From the NCBI GenBank assembly GCA_030426955.1, contig JAUHXS010000006.1, positions 1 to 64,000 on the forward strand: a DNA stretch of 64,000 nt. The letters run 5' to 3'. Below the pieces are notes generated by a model. That model saw only the letters and a program-made list of their open reading frames with translations. It ran no database searches and was not told the origin of the DNA. The position numbers and the translations under genes were made by a program. Every line of letters starts with the position of its first letter. Positions within the stretch are counted from its first letter, which is position 1. Positions 26,250 to 34,846 of this stretch are shown here, one piece after another. Source of the stretch: Bacteroidia bacterium (GTDB taxonomy: Bacteria > Bacteroidota > Bacteroidia > Chitinophagales > JAUHXS01).

Positions 26250-27105
26250 AATTGCAAAATAAGAATGTACCAATCCATGCCAAAATACTCAGCTGAATAA
26301 AGCGGTCTTTTAATACAATTTTTGTTGGAGAACCGCTGGACTCAAACACAAAAATTATCTGTAAATACCTCAAGATACCTATAACTACAAAAAAAGATGA
26401 TAGGTATATGTAAGAGCCATTAAATCGTGTGATGATTTCTTGAGAGGTCACGTAGATAAAGTAGCTAGCTAGTAATACTCCCACCATTACTAGGATTGAG
26501 TTGTCAATAAACTTGAGATTGTATCCATCAATAGATCTTTTCATCTTATTTTCTTCTGAATAAATTAAGAGGTCATCTCTGCGCTTTCCTAAGGCAAGAA
26601 AAATAGCTAGCAGAAAAGTCATGATGAGCAACCAACTACTAACTTTTATTTGAGATAAAATTCCGCCTGATAAAACTCTTATTACAAATCCCAATGCTAT
26701 ACATACAATATCGATGATTGCGATGTGCTTTAGTTTATAAGTGTATAGTATGTTTATAATGAGATACCCAAGTAATAATAAAGCGTATTGGTGATTTGTC
26801 AATAAAGAGATTGAGAAGCCCAATATTACAAGCCCTGCCATATAAATGCGAGCGGTATTGGTTTTGATAGAGCCATTAGCTATAGGCCTATTCTTTTTTA
26901 CGGGATGCTTTTGATCAAAAGGTTTGTCATTTATATCGTTCATTATATAGATGGCACTAGCTACAAATGAAAAACTTATAAAGCCTAATAAGGTGGAGGT
27001 GAGTTTATTGAGATTGAATAGTTCTCCAGAGAAAAAAATTGGTGTGAAAATGAATAAATTTTTAACCCAATGATTTACCCTAAGTAAATGAAAGTATTTG
27101 TGCAT
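26242..27105 (-). CDS. UbiA-family polyprenyl-phosphate phosphoribosyltransferase-like protein
   Basis: A 287-residue integral membrane protein of the UbiA fold with about eight helices. The first Asp-rich motif is NDINDKPFDQKHP followed by KNRPIANGSI. This pattern resembles decaprenyl-phosphate phosphoribosyltransferase (DPPR synthase, Rv3806c-like) more than ubiquinone prenyltransferases. That enzyme transfers phosphoribose from PRPP to a polyprenyl phosphate at the inner membrane. It leads a four-gene operon with a methyltransferase, a GT-C-like protein and a HAD phosphatase. The precise acceptor is inferred. Confidence 0.78.
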   Translation of the reverse strand: MHKYFHLLRVNHWVKNLFIFTPIFFSGELFNLNKLTSTLLGFISFSFVASAIYIMNDINDKPFDQKHPVKKNRPIANGSIKTNTARIYMAGLVILGFSISLLTNHQYALLLLGYLIINILYTYKLKHIAIIDIVCIALGFVIRVLSGGILSQIKVSSWLLIMTFLLAIFLALGKRRDDLLIYSEENKMKRSIDGYNLKFIDNSILVMVGVLLASYFIYVTSQEIITRFNGSYIYLSSFFVVIGILRYLQIIFVFESSGSPTKIVLKDRFIQLSILAWIGTFLFCNYA

Positions 27106-27116
27106 TTGTATAAATT

Positions 27117-27153
27117 AAAAAAGCTTAATAGTAAGCGACTATTAAGCTTTTTT
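27117..27153. terminator. Terminator hairpin between lipoprotein and UbiA genes
   Basis: AAAAAAGCTTAATAGT (27117-27132) and its perfect complement (27138-27153) form a 16-bp stem with a 5-base loop, giving a U tract on either strand. It lies just after the lipoprotein stop in the direction of transcription and should end that transcript. Confidence 0.85.
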
Positions 27154-27176
27154 CTCTATTGTATAAATGGTTTATT

Positions 27177-28016
27177 TTATTTCACCATTTCACTTCTGAT
27201 CTCATTAACACTTTTTGAAATCTCATTTACCTGAGCTCTACTTATATTGCTTGGACCTGATACCTTTTTGTACGTTACCGTATCAAGTGCAGCAATTGAG
27301 CCATATAAGGAGCCAAATCCCTCTTTGTCTTTATAATCTTCTAATAAACTAGCAAGGTTGCTCACAGATAATTTTTGGCTACCAACTCTTTCATAGATTG
27401 ATTTATTCTCTGCACTTTTATTAGCGTTACCCAATACCTGAGTTGAAATATACATACCTTCAATCCAGCCACCTGCTAAAACTAATGCCGCTGTGCTTGC
27501 TCTATCATTCGTTCTTAAAAACTTATCGGCATTGCTGTATGCAACATCAATAAGTGTAGTTAATGTATCTTTATTGCCAAGATTATCTTGAAAGGCTTTA
27601 ATCATTTCTTGATTAAATGCTCCAGCGATTCCTAAGCTCTCTGCCAATTTTGTTGCTGAACTCAAATAACTTGTAGCATCTTGAGTTTGATCGTAAACAG
27701 CTGCGTAGCTTAAATCGGCGATAAAAATACCAAGGTTTACTGCTTTCTTGTAATTCGTAGAATAACTTCCAGCTTTACTTGAAGAATTTAAAAGGGTTTT
27801 GTTATAAGCAGCACCTGAAGTGGCTATATCTCTCGCTACTTCAACGGGTGTAGGTATATCGTACATTACCAAATCCAACTTTACGTCAGTTTCGGCACTA
27901 ATTTCATCTTCAATTTTCTCATAAGTAGCTACCTCATCGTCTCCACCGCCACCGCAGCTAGATAGAATGAATGCTGCTGATAAAGACCATGCAAATAATC
28001 CGAGTTTATTAATCAT
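27177..28016 (-). CDS. Helical lipoprotein of unknown function
   Basis: A 279-residue protein with a signal peptide and lipobox ILSSC (Cys21) followed by GGGGDDE, so predicted to be lipidated and possibly moved to the outer membrane. The rest looks alpha-helical, with no catalytic motif that I recognise. Many Ser, Ala and Lys residues suggest a soluble periplasmic or surface domain. It is monocistronic: promoter at 28054-28061 and a strong terminator 24 bp past its stop. Confidence 0.8.
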   Translation of the reverse strand: MINKLGLFAWSLSAAFILSSCGGGGDDEVATYEKIEDEISAETDVKLDLVMYDIPTPVEVARDIATSGAAYNKTLLNSSSKAGSYSTNYKKAVNLGIFIADLSYAAVYDQTQDATSYLSSATKLAESLGIAGAFNQEMIKAFQDNLGNKDTLTTLIDVAYSNADKFLRTNDRASTAALVLAGGWIEGMYISTQVLGNANKSAENKSIYERVGSQKLSVSNLASLLEDYKDKEGFGSLYGSIAALDTVTYKKVSGPSNISRAQVNEISKSVNEIRSEMVK

Positions 28017-28053
28017 TGTAGTTTTTTTTGCTAAAAAATGTTATTCAGTTGTG

Positions 28054-28061
28054 CAAATATA
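28054..28061 (-). promoter_or_regulatory. -7 element of the helical lipoprotein gene
   Basis: Minus-strand TATATTTG is a perfect TAnnTTTG match 37 bp before the start codon of the lipoprotein gene. No -33 TTG at ideal spacing was seen. Confidence 0.5.
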
Positions 28062-28158
28062 AAATCTAATTGTAAAAATTCCATTTTAATTCATACTAAT
28101 TTTTGAATCAGATAGTAAGTTTAACATTGATTTAAAATTAATTAAGCAAAATATACCT

Positions 28159-28166
28159 TACTTTTG
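28159..28166 (+). promoter_or_regulatory. -7 element of the corA gene
   Basis: TACTTTTG is a perfect TAnnTTTG match 19 bp before the TTG start of corA. The nearest upstream TTG is too far away to be a standard -33 element. Confidence 0.5.
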
Positions 28167-28185
28167 TTAAGTAAAGATTTCTATT

Positions 28186-29127
28186 TTGATTACGTATTAC
28201 AAATCAGAAAACGATAGATTAGTTAAAATTGACGAGCTTGAAAAGGGTTGTTGGATCAATATTTCTCCTCCTTTTAACCATGAAAATATTCAAGCCCTTG
28301 CAGAACGAACTGATATACCATATGATTATTTTACTGACTCAATAGATATTGATGAAAGGTCTCGATATGAACAAGAGGATGGAGTTAAGCTTATTGTCAT
28401 TAAGACTCCAGTTTTAAATAATAAAGAGGGTAGGGATCAAATACCATACTTAACTGTTCCTATTGGGATTATCACAACAAAAGATGTATTTGTTACCATT
28501 AGCTATTATAAAAATCCCGTACTAAAGCATTTTCTAAAAAATAACATCAAGGAGTTTGATGTGTCTGATAAAAATCGATTTATCCTTAAGATTTTTGATA
28601 AAAATGTATACTTCTTTCTTAATCATCTGAAAGAGATTAATAACAAACAAACCGCTTATGAAAAAGAATTGTACAATTCTATGAGAAATCAAGAGTTGAA
28701 TGGTTTGATGAACTTTGAAAAGAGTTTGGTCTACTTTGTTACCTCACTTAGGTCAAATGAACTAATGATGGTAAAGATGCGACGAACTAAGTTTTTGGAT
28801 CTTACCGAAGAGCAGGATGACTTGTTTGAGGATATTATAGTAGATACAAGTCAGGCACTTGAAATGGCCAATATCTATACTAAGTTTGCGGCCAATACGA
28901 TGGAAGCCTTCGCCTCTATTATCTCAAATAACTTGAATCAGGTAATGAAAAGATTGACATCGGTTACTATTGTTTTAATGGTGCCGACCTTAATTGCCAG
29001 CTTTTATGGGATGAATGTCGATTTGCCTTTTCAGGATAATAGTCATGCCTTTTTACTCATGTTATTAGTTTCGGCAGTCATGGCATTTGGACTGTCTTGG
29101 TTTTTCATGAAGAAGCGATGGTTCTAA
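28186..29127 (+). CDS. corA: CorA-family magnesium/divalent metal transporter
   Basis: A 313-residue protein with a long cytoplasmic alpha/beta domain and two C-terminal transmembrane helices. The first helix ends in the signature GMN (FYGMNVDLPF), the selectivity loop of the CorA pentamer. The basic C terminus (MKKRWF) is typical. The start is TTG at 28186; no ATG is available before conserved sequence. The AI-2E-type permease gene begins 31 bp downstream and may be co-transcribed. Confidence 0.93.
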   Translation: MITYYKSENDRLVKIDELEKGCWINISPPFNHENIQALAERTDIPYDYFTDSIDIDERSRYEQEDGVKLIVIKTPVLNNKEGRDQIPYLTVPIGIITTKDVFVTISYYKNPVLKHFLKNNIKEFDVSDKNRFILKIFDKNVYFFLNHLKEINNKQTAYEKELYNSMRNQELNGLMNFEKSLVYFVTSLRSNELMMVKMRRTKFLDLTEEQDDLFEDIIVDTSQALEMANIYTKFAANTMEAFASIISNNLNQVMKRLTSVTIVLMVPTLIASFYGMNVDLPFQDNSHAFLLMLLVSAVMAFGLSWFFMKKRWF

Positions 29128-29158
29128 TACCTTATAATTAATCTATTATTTAATAAAC

Positions 29159-30223
29159 TTGAGAAGCACGGCATATTTTTCAATCATTGTTGTATTTGTT
29201 GCTTCAATTTTAATTTTAGGCAAAACCTTAATTATACCTTTTGTATTTGCCTTATTACTTTGGTTTATTGTTCGAGAAGTTAGAATTCTTTTAGATGAAG
29301 TAAATGTGATTAGGAAATTCTTGCCAGCGTGGATAAAAATATTCATTGCATCGGTGCTTATATTTTCCCTTTTGGGAATTGCATTAACGCTCGTCATCTC
29401 AAGCATTGAGAGTTTAATAAAACTATACCCTAGCTATAAGTCTAATCTTAGTAAGCTGAACTTAGATGAGTTCATCGCAAGTATAGAAACAACTCTTAAT
29501 ATAGATATAAAAGAAACTTTAATAACCTATTCTGAAGGTTTAAATTTTGGTAGCCTTTTTACGACAATATTCAATTCACTCACAGATGTTTTAAGCAATG
29601 CTTTTATGGTTGTATTATATACGCTATTTATATTTCTTGAGGAAGCATTTTTTGAGCAGAAAATAAAAATGATATTTTCTAAGCAAGATCAGTATGCCAA
29701 GGTCGTTTCAATATTAGATAGGGTAGAGACTTCGATTGCAAAGTATTTAGGATTGAAAACAGCGATCAGTTTGATGACTGGATGTTTGAGTTATATTATC
29801 TTATTATTTGTAGGGATAGATGCCCCTATATTTTGGGCATCCCTAATCTTTATTTTGAATTTCATACCGACTATCGGATCATTAATTGCGACACTCTTTC
29901 CTGCTGCCTTTTGTTTATTGCAATTTGGTGAATTTCAGCATGCTGTAATAGTGCTTGTTCTAGTAGGGGCGGTACAAGTGATTGTCGGCAACATTATAGA
30001 GCCAAAGCTAATGGGTAATTCAATGAATGTTAGCTCATTGGTTGCTATTATTTCGTTAACCGTATGGGGTGCTATTTGGGGAATAATAGGCATGGTTCTT
30101 AGTGTGCCTATTACCGTCATCATGATTATAATGATGTCTCAATTTTCGTCAACGCGCCCAATAGCTATTATGTTATCTGAAAAGGGGACAATAGATCAGG
30201 ATGGTTTTGATCGTAATAGTTAA
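29159..30223 (+). CDS. AI-2E-family (UPF0118) membrane transporter
   Basis: A 354-residue multi-pass protein with the layout of the AI-2E transporter/PerM family: paired N-terminal hydrophobic segments, a central soluble stretch (about 100-160), and C-terminal helices with the conserved FIPTIGSLIATLFPA and VGNIIEPKLMG regions. Substrates of this family vary (autoinducer-2 or sodium/proton antiport in different members), so none is assigned. Start is TTG at 29159. Confidence 0.87.
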   Translation: MRSTAYFSIIVVFVASILILGKTLIIPFVFALLLWFIVREVRILLDEVNVIRKFLPAWIKIFIASVLIFSLLGIALTLVISSIESLIKLYPSYKSNLSKLNLDEFIASIETTLNIDIKETLITYSEGLNFGSLFTTIFNSLTDVLSNAFMVVLYTLFIFLEEAFFEQKIKMIFSKQDQYAKVVSILDRVETSIAKYLGLKTAISLMTGCLSYIILLFVGIDAPIFWASLIFILNFIPTIGSLIATLFPAAFCLLQFGEFQHAVIVLVLVGAVQVIVGNIIEPKLMGNSMNVSSLVAIISLTVWGAIWGIIGMVLSVPITVIMIIMMSQFSSTRPIAIMLSEKGTIDQDGFDRNS

Positions 30224-30229
30224 GCTAGC

Positions 30230-30718
30230 CTATCCTTCTTTTTGAAATTCTTTAAGCGTTTTGCTTTTGTAGTGATCTTCGGCGTAAAATTTTAATATCT
30301 GCATCATACCTGCTGGCTGTTTATATCCAGGGTGAGGGTGTGCTGTCTTGTTTGTTTCGTCTATTACTACAATTGTTGGATAGCCCATCTTGCCATATAG
30401 GAGATTTAAAGCTAGTTCATTCGCTTTGTACTCTTGTTTATAGACAAACTGCTTGTCCTTTACTCTAAACGTATCTCTTGATTCTGCATTTAACTTTACT
30501 GCATAAAAATTGTCATTCATATACTTTGCAACATTGGGATCCTGAAAAGTAGACTTGTCCATTTTCTTACACCATCCACACCAGTTGGTATAAACATCTA
30601 CAAAAATCTTCTTAGGAGCTTTTTGTTGCATTGTAAGTGCTTCCTCAAAAGATACCCAGTTGATTTGAGCACTTAGATTAAAAGTAAATGGTATAAAAAA
30701 TGCGAGTAATAACTTCAT
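30230..30718 (-). CDS. Secreted thioredoxin-like protein, CGWC motif (copy 2)
   Basis: A 162-residue protein with a short signal peptide and a thioredoxin fold. The redox motif is CGWC in YTNWCGWCKKMDKSTF, and the cis-Pro region is YPTIVVID. It probably acts in the periplasm as a thiol oxidoreductase. It is the second of two tandem paralogues, which share WCGWCKKMDKSTF and YAVKLNAE, and lies 18 bp after the first. Its stop is 7 bp from the convergent transporter stop. Confidence 0.85.
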   Translation of the reverse strand: MKLLLAFFIPFTFNLSAQINWVSFEEALTMQQKAPKKIFVDVYTNWCGWCKKMDKSTFQDPNVAKYMNDNFYAVKLNAESRDTFRVKDKQFVYKQEYKANELALNLLYGKMGYPTIVVIDETNKTAHPHPGYKQPAGMMQILKFYAEDHYKSKTLKEFQKEG

Positions 30719-30736
30719 AATATTACTTCCTAATTC

Positions 30737-31264
30737 CTATTGCGCCTTATACTGTTTTTCATAATCTTGCCAAGAAGTACTTTTGTAGCTATTATCACCA
30801 AAGTAATGCAGAATAGGGGCTAGCTGATCAGGGGTTAGATAACTAGATATCGAAGTTAATACGTTTAAATCTCCATCCAAGAAGGCAATGGTAGGAAATC
30901 CACTTAAGTTGCCGCCAGTTACCTTATATGCTACCTGATGATTACGTGCCGTCTTGGTCAGCTTTTCTCCTTTAAACATAATTTCCTCGCTTGTTTCAGC
31001 ATTGAGCTTTACAGCGTAATATTCTTTATTGATATATTCTATAATCTTAGGGTTGCCGAAAGTAGACTTATCCATTTTTTTACACCATCCACACCAATGT
31101 GTGTATAGGTCAATAATGATTTTTTTACTTGGATCTTTTTTTGCAGCTTCTTGGGCTTCTTCAATAGTCATCCATTTGATTTTTGGTGCTGGTTGTTCAT
31201 CCAGTTTAAACCCTGATAGAATAGGGAGCATTGCAATTGAAAATGATATGATGAGTAAACGCAT
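30737..31264 (-). CDS. Secreted thioredoxin-like protein, CGWC motif (copy 1)
   Basis: A protein of about 175 residues. I use the ATG at 31264, which begins a clean signal peptide (MRLLIISFSIAMLPILSGF); upstream codons to 31348 would bury it. Thioredoxin fold with CGWC in YTHWCGWCKKMDKSTF and the cis-Pro loop GFPTIAFLD. It is the first gene of a tandem pair, probably from local duplication. The family resembles DUF255/thioredoxin_7 proteins. Confidence 0.85.
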   Translation of the reverse strand: MRLLIISFSIAMLPILSGFKLDEQPAPKIKWMTIEEAQEAAKKDPSKKIIIDLYTHWCGWCKKMDKSTFGNPKIIEYINKEYYAVKLNAETSEEIMFKGEKLTKTARNHQVAYKVTGGNLSGFPTIAFLDGDLNVLTSISSYLTPDQLAPILHYFGDNSYKSTSWQDYEKQYKAQ

Positions 31265-31312
31265 AATAATATTTTTATATTTCAACGGATATCGTGCAAA
31301 AACCGTTCCAAT

Positions 31313-31344
31313 TTGAGTTAATGTATTAAAGTTTAGTAAATTTA
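31313..31344 (+). promoter_or_regulatory. Possible -33/-7 promoter of ubiX
   Basis: TTG at 31313-31315 is followed after 21 bp by TAAATTTA at 31337-31344, one base from TAnnTTTG and 16 bp before the ATG. The spacing fits Bacteroidota sigma-A promoters. Confidence 0.4.
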
Positions 31345-31360
31345 ACAAATAATCTACTAG

Positions 31361-31927
31361 ATGGAGAAGAAAAGGAAAGTTGTTGTAGGTATTACTGGAG
31401 CGAGCGGAGCAATCTATGCAAAAGTGCTATTGGAACAATTGAAAAGCATTGATAGCCACATAGATGAGGTAGGATTGGTCATGTCTGAAAATGCGAAGAC
31501 TGTATGGGAGTTGGAACTGGGAGGAAAGCATTATGAGCAATATGGGTTTCGTATTTACGATAAAAGTGACTTTATGGCACCTTTTGCTTCAGGGTCTGCT
31601 AAATATGATACCATGATTGTTTGTCCTTGCTCAATGGGAACAATGTCCAGAATAGCAAACGGTGTGTCTAATGATTTGATCACAAGAGCTGCTGATGTGG
31701 TCTTGAAGGAACGAAGAAAGCTGATTTTAGTATTAAGAGATACGCCTTATAACCTCATTCATATAAATAATATGAAAATCATTACGGAGGCAGGTGGAAT
31801 CCTTTGTCCTGCATCTCCTTCTTTTTATAGCAAACCTCAATCATTTGAGGATTTGGCAAAAACTATCACTTCTAGAGTGATTGACCTTGCTGAATTGGAT
31901 TTGGATAGCTTTCGGTGGGGAAGTTAA
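31361..31927 (+). CDS. ubiX: UbiX-type flavin prenyltransferase
   Basis: At 188 residues this is the usual length of UbiX/Pad1, which attaches a dimethylallyl group to FMN to make the prenylated flavin cofactor of UbiD decarboxylases. Visible: the FMN-binding GITGASGAIYAKVLLE at the N terminus, CPCSMGTMSRIANG, and the C-terminal LVLRDTPYNLIHINNM region. No ubiD is in the window. In menaquinone-using Bacteroidota it probably serves a UbiD-like step elsewhere. Confidence 0.92.
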   Translation: MEKKRKVVVGITGASGAIYAKVLLEQLKSIDSHIDEVGLVMSENAKTVWELELGGKHYEQYGFRIYDKSDFMAPFASGSAKYDTMIVCPCSMGTMSRIANGVSNDLITRAADVVLKERRKLILVLRDTPYNLIHINNMKIITEAGGILCPASPSFYSKPQSFEDLAKTITSRVIDLAELDLDSFRWGS

Positions 31928-32130
31928 TATTATACATTGCATGAGCTTGTCTAAAGTTAAAAAATTTTAAAACCTTATAAGACTAGAATCAAAACTTTGC
32001 AAAGACGACAAGTATTTCAGAAGGTTTTTGCTCTTCAACTTTAAACAGCTTCTATTTAACCTTATTTCATCGTACTTGGATTGACGCCTAATTGTAGTTT
32101 TGTGTCAGTGCTCTCATTTTTTTATTAAAA

Positions 32131-32344
32131 TAACGTTAGTTCGGTTTAAGCATTTTCTCAAAGTATTGAATATTAAATAAATGCGTCATTCCAGAATTTT
32201 TATTTTTAAATTATCTCCTAAAAAATAAAAATATCTGGAATCTCAATACCCTTTATATATTAGATGCCAGAAAAATAAGTCATTTTTTAAGTTATGACTT
32301 ATTTTTCTGGCATGACGTGCACTTCTTAAGTCGAACTCACGTTA
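32131..32344. mobile_element. MITE-like element with nested palindromes
   Basis: This fills most of the 569-bp gene-free stretch 31928-32496. The outer ends TAACGTTAGTTCGGTTTAAG (32131-32150) and CTTAAGTCGAACTCACGTTA (32325-32344) are inverted repeats matching at 17 of 20 positions. Inside are a near-perfect hairpin at 32188-32242 (ATTCCAGA...TCTGGAAT) and a perfect 20-bp-stem hairpin at 32264-32313. No ORF is present. Terminal inverted repeats, small size and no coding capacity suggest a MITE, but the target duplication and other copies are not established. The flanks (31928-32130, 32345-32496) hold nothing recognisable. Confidence 0.5.
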
Positions 32345-32496
32345 AAATAGAAATCATACATTGTTATTAATCAGCTGTTTATTTAGAGTTTGGCTCTCCT
32401 TGAAATATTAATATAGAATATCTTTGACTTTTCATGATGATATAAGCTGATTAAATTGACTTACTTGAATGATACAATATATATCTGAGTAAACTG

Positions 32497-33942
32497 ATGA
32501 AAATATTTTGCTGCGTCGTTTTTTGTGTGTTATATGTATTAAGTGCTGAGGGGCAAAACTTGGTTCCTAATAGTTCAGGAGAGTGCCATACAACTTGTCC
32601 GGGAAATACGGCTTATGCTCCTTACGGGATGCAAGGGATAAAGTACTGGAATAATCCAACTACTGGAAATCCAGATGTATATGATACTTGTTGCTCTGTT
32701 CCGAGAGAAGTGCCGAATAATTTAATGGGCTATCAGTATCCAAAAACCGGAAATGCTTATATGGGTTTTTCATTATTTTACGCATCATATGAATATAGAG
32801 AATATTTGCAGGTTAAGTTATTACAGCCTTTGATTGCGAATGAATGTTATCAAGTAAAGTTTTATCTAAATCTAGCAAACAAGAGAAGTCTTTATTCTAT
32901 TGGTAAAGCGGGAGCATATTTATCTGCTGTTCCAATCAATCAAGCGATTACAACTTCTCTAGCCGTAACGCCACAAGTTGTCTCATCAGGAGTTCAATTA
33001 AATGATACTTTAAATTGGATGTTAGTTGAAGGAAGTTTTACAGCAAGTGGGGGAGAGGAGTATCTAATCATTGGAGCATTTGGGGATGACGTTTCGCTAG
33101 ATACTGCTTCTTTTGATCCTTCCTCCAGCTATGGTAGTTATTATTATATCGACGATATCTGCTTGTCAGCCTGTGGCAGCTCTTGCAGAGCGGGTGTTGA
33201 TCAAGACACTTTTAATATTTGTCGTGATGAATCTATTACCTTGAGTTTAGATGGAGAATATGTCTTTTTTGATAGTATGGGTAATAATATTAGTGAACTT
33301 AGTTATCAAGTAAATAATGATACCCTGATTACTGTGATGATAAATGATACTATGAGTTGTTTAACATATTCTGATAGTGTGTGGATAATGTTGGATACTA
33401 ACAAAACTTCTAAGACAAACGAAATGGAGGTTTGTGAAAATGTTTCTACTCAGTTAACTTCAGTCAGAACAGCACATCAATATCAATGGAATCCAAATTT
33501 GCACCTGAGTTGCAATGATTGCCCAGAGCCTTATTTTGACGGAGATTCAAGTGCGGATTACCATGTAGAAGTAACCGATACAATAACAAATTGTATTTAT
33601 AATGATTCGTTCTTTGTAGAAGTTATGTCTTGCGATTTTGACTATCAAGTATTTATACCAAATGCCTTTTCTCCAGATGATGACGGCGTAAATGATAAAC
33701 TAAAAGTCGTAACAATAGGGCTAGCTGATGATTGGAAAATTATGATCTATGGAAGGTACGGGAAAAAGATTTTTGAGGGAAAATCTTGGGATGGAACTTA
33801 TAATGGTCAGGATGTTTTAGGAACTGTTGTCTTGTATTTTGAAGGGAATACTAGTAGTAGATATAATCAGCTAGGAGAGACTAGTTTAGAGGGGGATATA
33901 ATATCATTACAAATGGTAGAAAACGTTTCTATTCTTCGCTAA
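32497..33942 (+). CDS. Secreted protein with CHU_C (T9SS type B) domain
   Basis: A 481-residue protein with a signal peptide (CVVFCVLYVLSAEGQ). A roughly 200-residue Cys-containing N-terminal domain (NLVPNSSGECHTTCPG...YYYIDDICL) looks like the carbohydrate-binding-like domain often found in such proteins. A PKD-like linker follows (CENVSTQLTSVRTAHQYQWNP). The C-terminal CHU_C domain begins FIPNAFSPDDDGVNDKL. Predicted to be exported by the type IX system. Its last 14 bp overlap the convergent cupin gene. Confidence 0.85.
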   Translation: MKIFCCVVFCVLYVLSAEGQNLVPNSSGECHTTCPGNTAYAPYGMQGIKYWNNPTTGNPDVYDTCCSVPREVPNNLMGYQYPKTGNAYMGFSLFYASYEYREYLQVKLLQPLIANECYQVKFYLNLANKRSLYSIGKAGAYLSAVPINQAITTSLAVTPQVVSSGVQLNDTLNWMLVEGSFTASGGEEYLIIGAFGDDVSLDTASFDPSSSYGSYYYIDDICLSACGSSCRAGVDQDTFNICRDESITLSLDGEYVFFDSMGNNISELSYQVNNDTLITVMINDTMSCLTYSDSVWIMLDTNKTSKTNEMEVCENVSTQLTSVRTAHQYQWNPNLHLSCNDCPEPYFDGDSSADYHVEVTDTITNCIYNDSFFVEVMSCDFDYQVFIPNAFSPDDDGVNDKLKVVTIGLADDWKIMIYGRYGKKIFEGKSWDGTYNGQDVLGTVVLYFEGNTSSRYNQLGETSLEGDIISLQMVENVSILR

Positions 33943-34846
33943 TCTCGATCCGATCGTCCGTTAATCTATTTTTTTCGATTGTGTTTTGAAAATCATAAGC
34001 AACAGTGCTAATATTTTCTTTCATCTCATTTAGTGATGCAATAAAGTGATCGATTATTTCTGTTAAAGACTGGTCTGAAAAGCTTTCTTCTTGGTTAATG
34101 AAATTATCTTGATTTCTGATACTATCTGTAAGCTGAAAGTCTTTCTCATATTGACTATTAATCCATCTGATAAAATCTAATTTTTGAGTATGCCGTATTC
34201 CGAAAGATAAATGCAAACTGTTTTTTTTATCCGTATAAGCATGATGGAGTATACCTTTGGGTAAATATAAAATGTCACCATTTTTTAAGGAATAAGTTTT
34301 TCCAGTTCCAGGAGTAGGGTTTTGAGAACTGTTAGTAAAGTCAAATACTTCAAATTCTTTTTCACCGTGTATTTGCATGACAAATATGTCATGCGGATCA
34401 AAATGAATGTCAAATCCCTTAACTGTCGGCTGAGAGTAATATAGATTGACTTGTACCGTCTCTTTTAAATCTTGGGATAGCTGTTTTTTGAATGATAAAA
34501 TACGTTCTCCTAGCCTTTCTACATTATTGATGATTATCGTAGCTCCATTTTCAATATATCGATTGACCTTCTTCGCAGACAACTGTTTAAAAGTACCTCT
34601 GTTGGAGCCTGCAATTTCTTCCGTGATTTGACTTTCTGGTATTACATTGCCATTGTGTATGAGCTTAAAAGCAGGAAATTGAAGGTTTTTATATTGAAGA
34701 TTAAGTGATTTTTGAAAATCTTCAATGGTGAAGATTTTGCTGGATCTTTTGGGTTCCCCTGGAATATGCAATACCTTTTTATTCCAATATTCGTTGAAGA
34801 ATGATTCAATAGAGTTGTCGCCTAGAATAGATTGTAAAGACATCAC
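33929..34846 (-). CDS. Cupin/JmjC-type Fe(II)/2-oxoglutarate oxygenase
   Basis: A 305-residue protein of the Cupin_4 (RoxA/NO66/Mina53-like) family. The metal-binding HxD is in DIHFDPHDIF, and the distal His in LPKGILHHAY; IFVMQIHGEKEFEVF lies between. Family members hydroxylate ribosomal proteins (RoxA acts on L16), so a ribosome-modifying role is plausible but unproven. It starts at the last base of the carboxylase gene and is probably co-transcribed with it; a second Met one codon later is an alternative start. Confidence 0.82.
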   Translation of the reverse strand: MMSLQSILGDNSIESFFNEYWNKKVLHIPGEPKRSSKIFTIEDFQKSLNLQYKNLQFPAFKLIHNGNVIPESQITEEIAGSNRGTFKQLSAKKVNRYIENGATIIINNVERLGERILSFKKQLSQDLKETVQVNLYYSQPTVKGFDIHFDPHDIFVMQIHGEKEFEVFDFTNSSQNPTPGTGKTYSLKNGDILYLPKGILHHAYTDKKNSLHLSFGIRHTQKLDFIRWINSQYEKDFQLTDSIRNQDNFINQEESFSDQSLTEIIDHFIASLNEMKENISTVAYDFQNTIEKNRLTDDRIEISEE

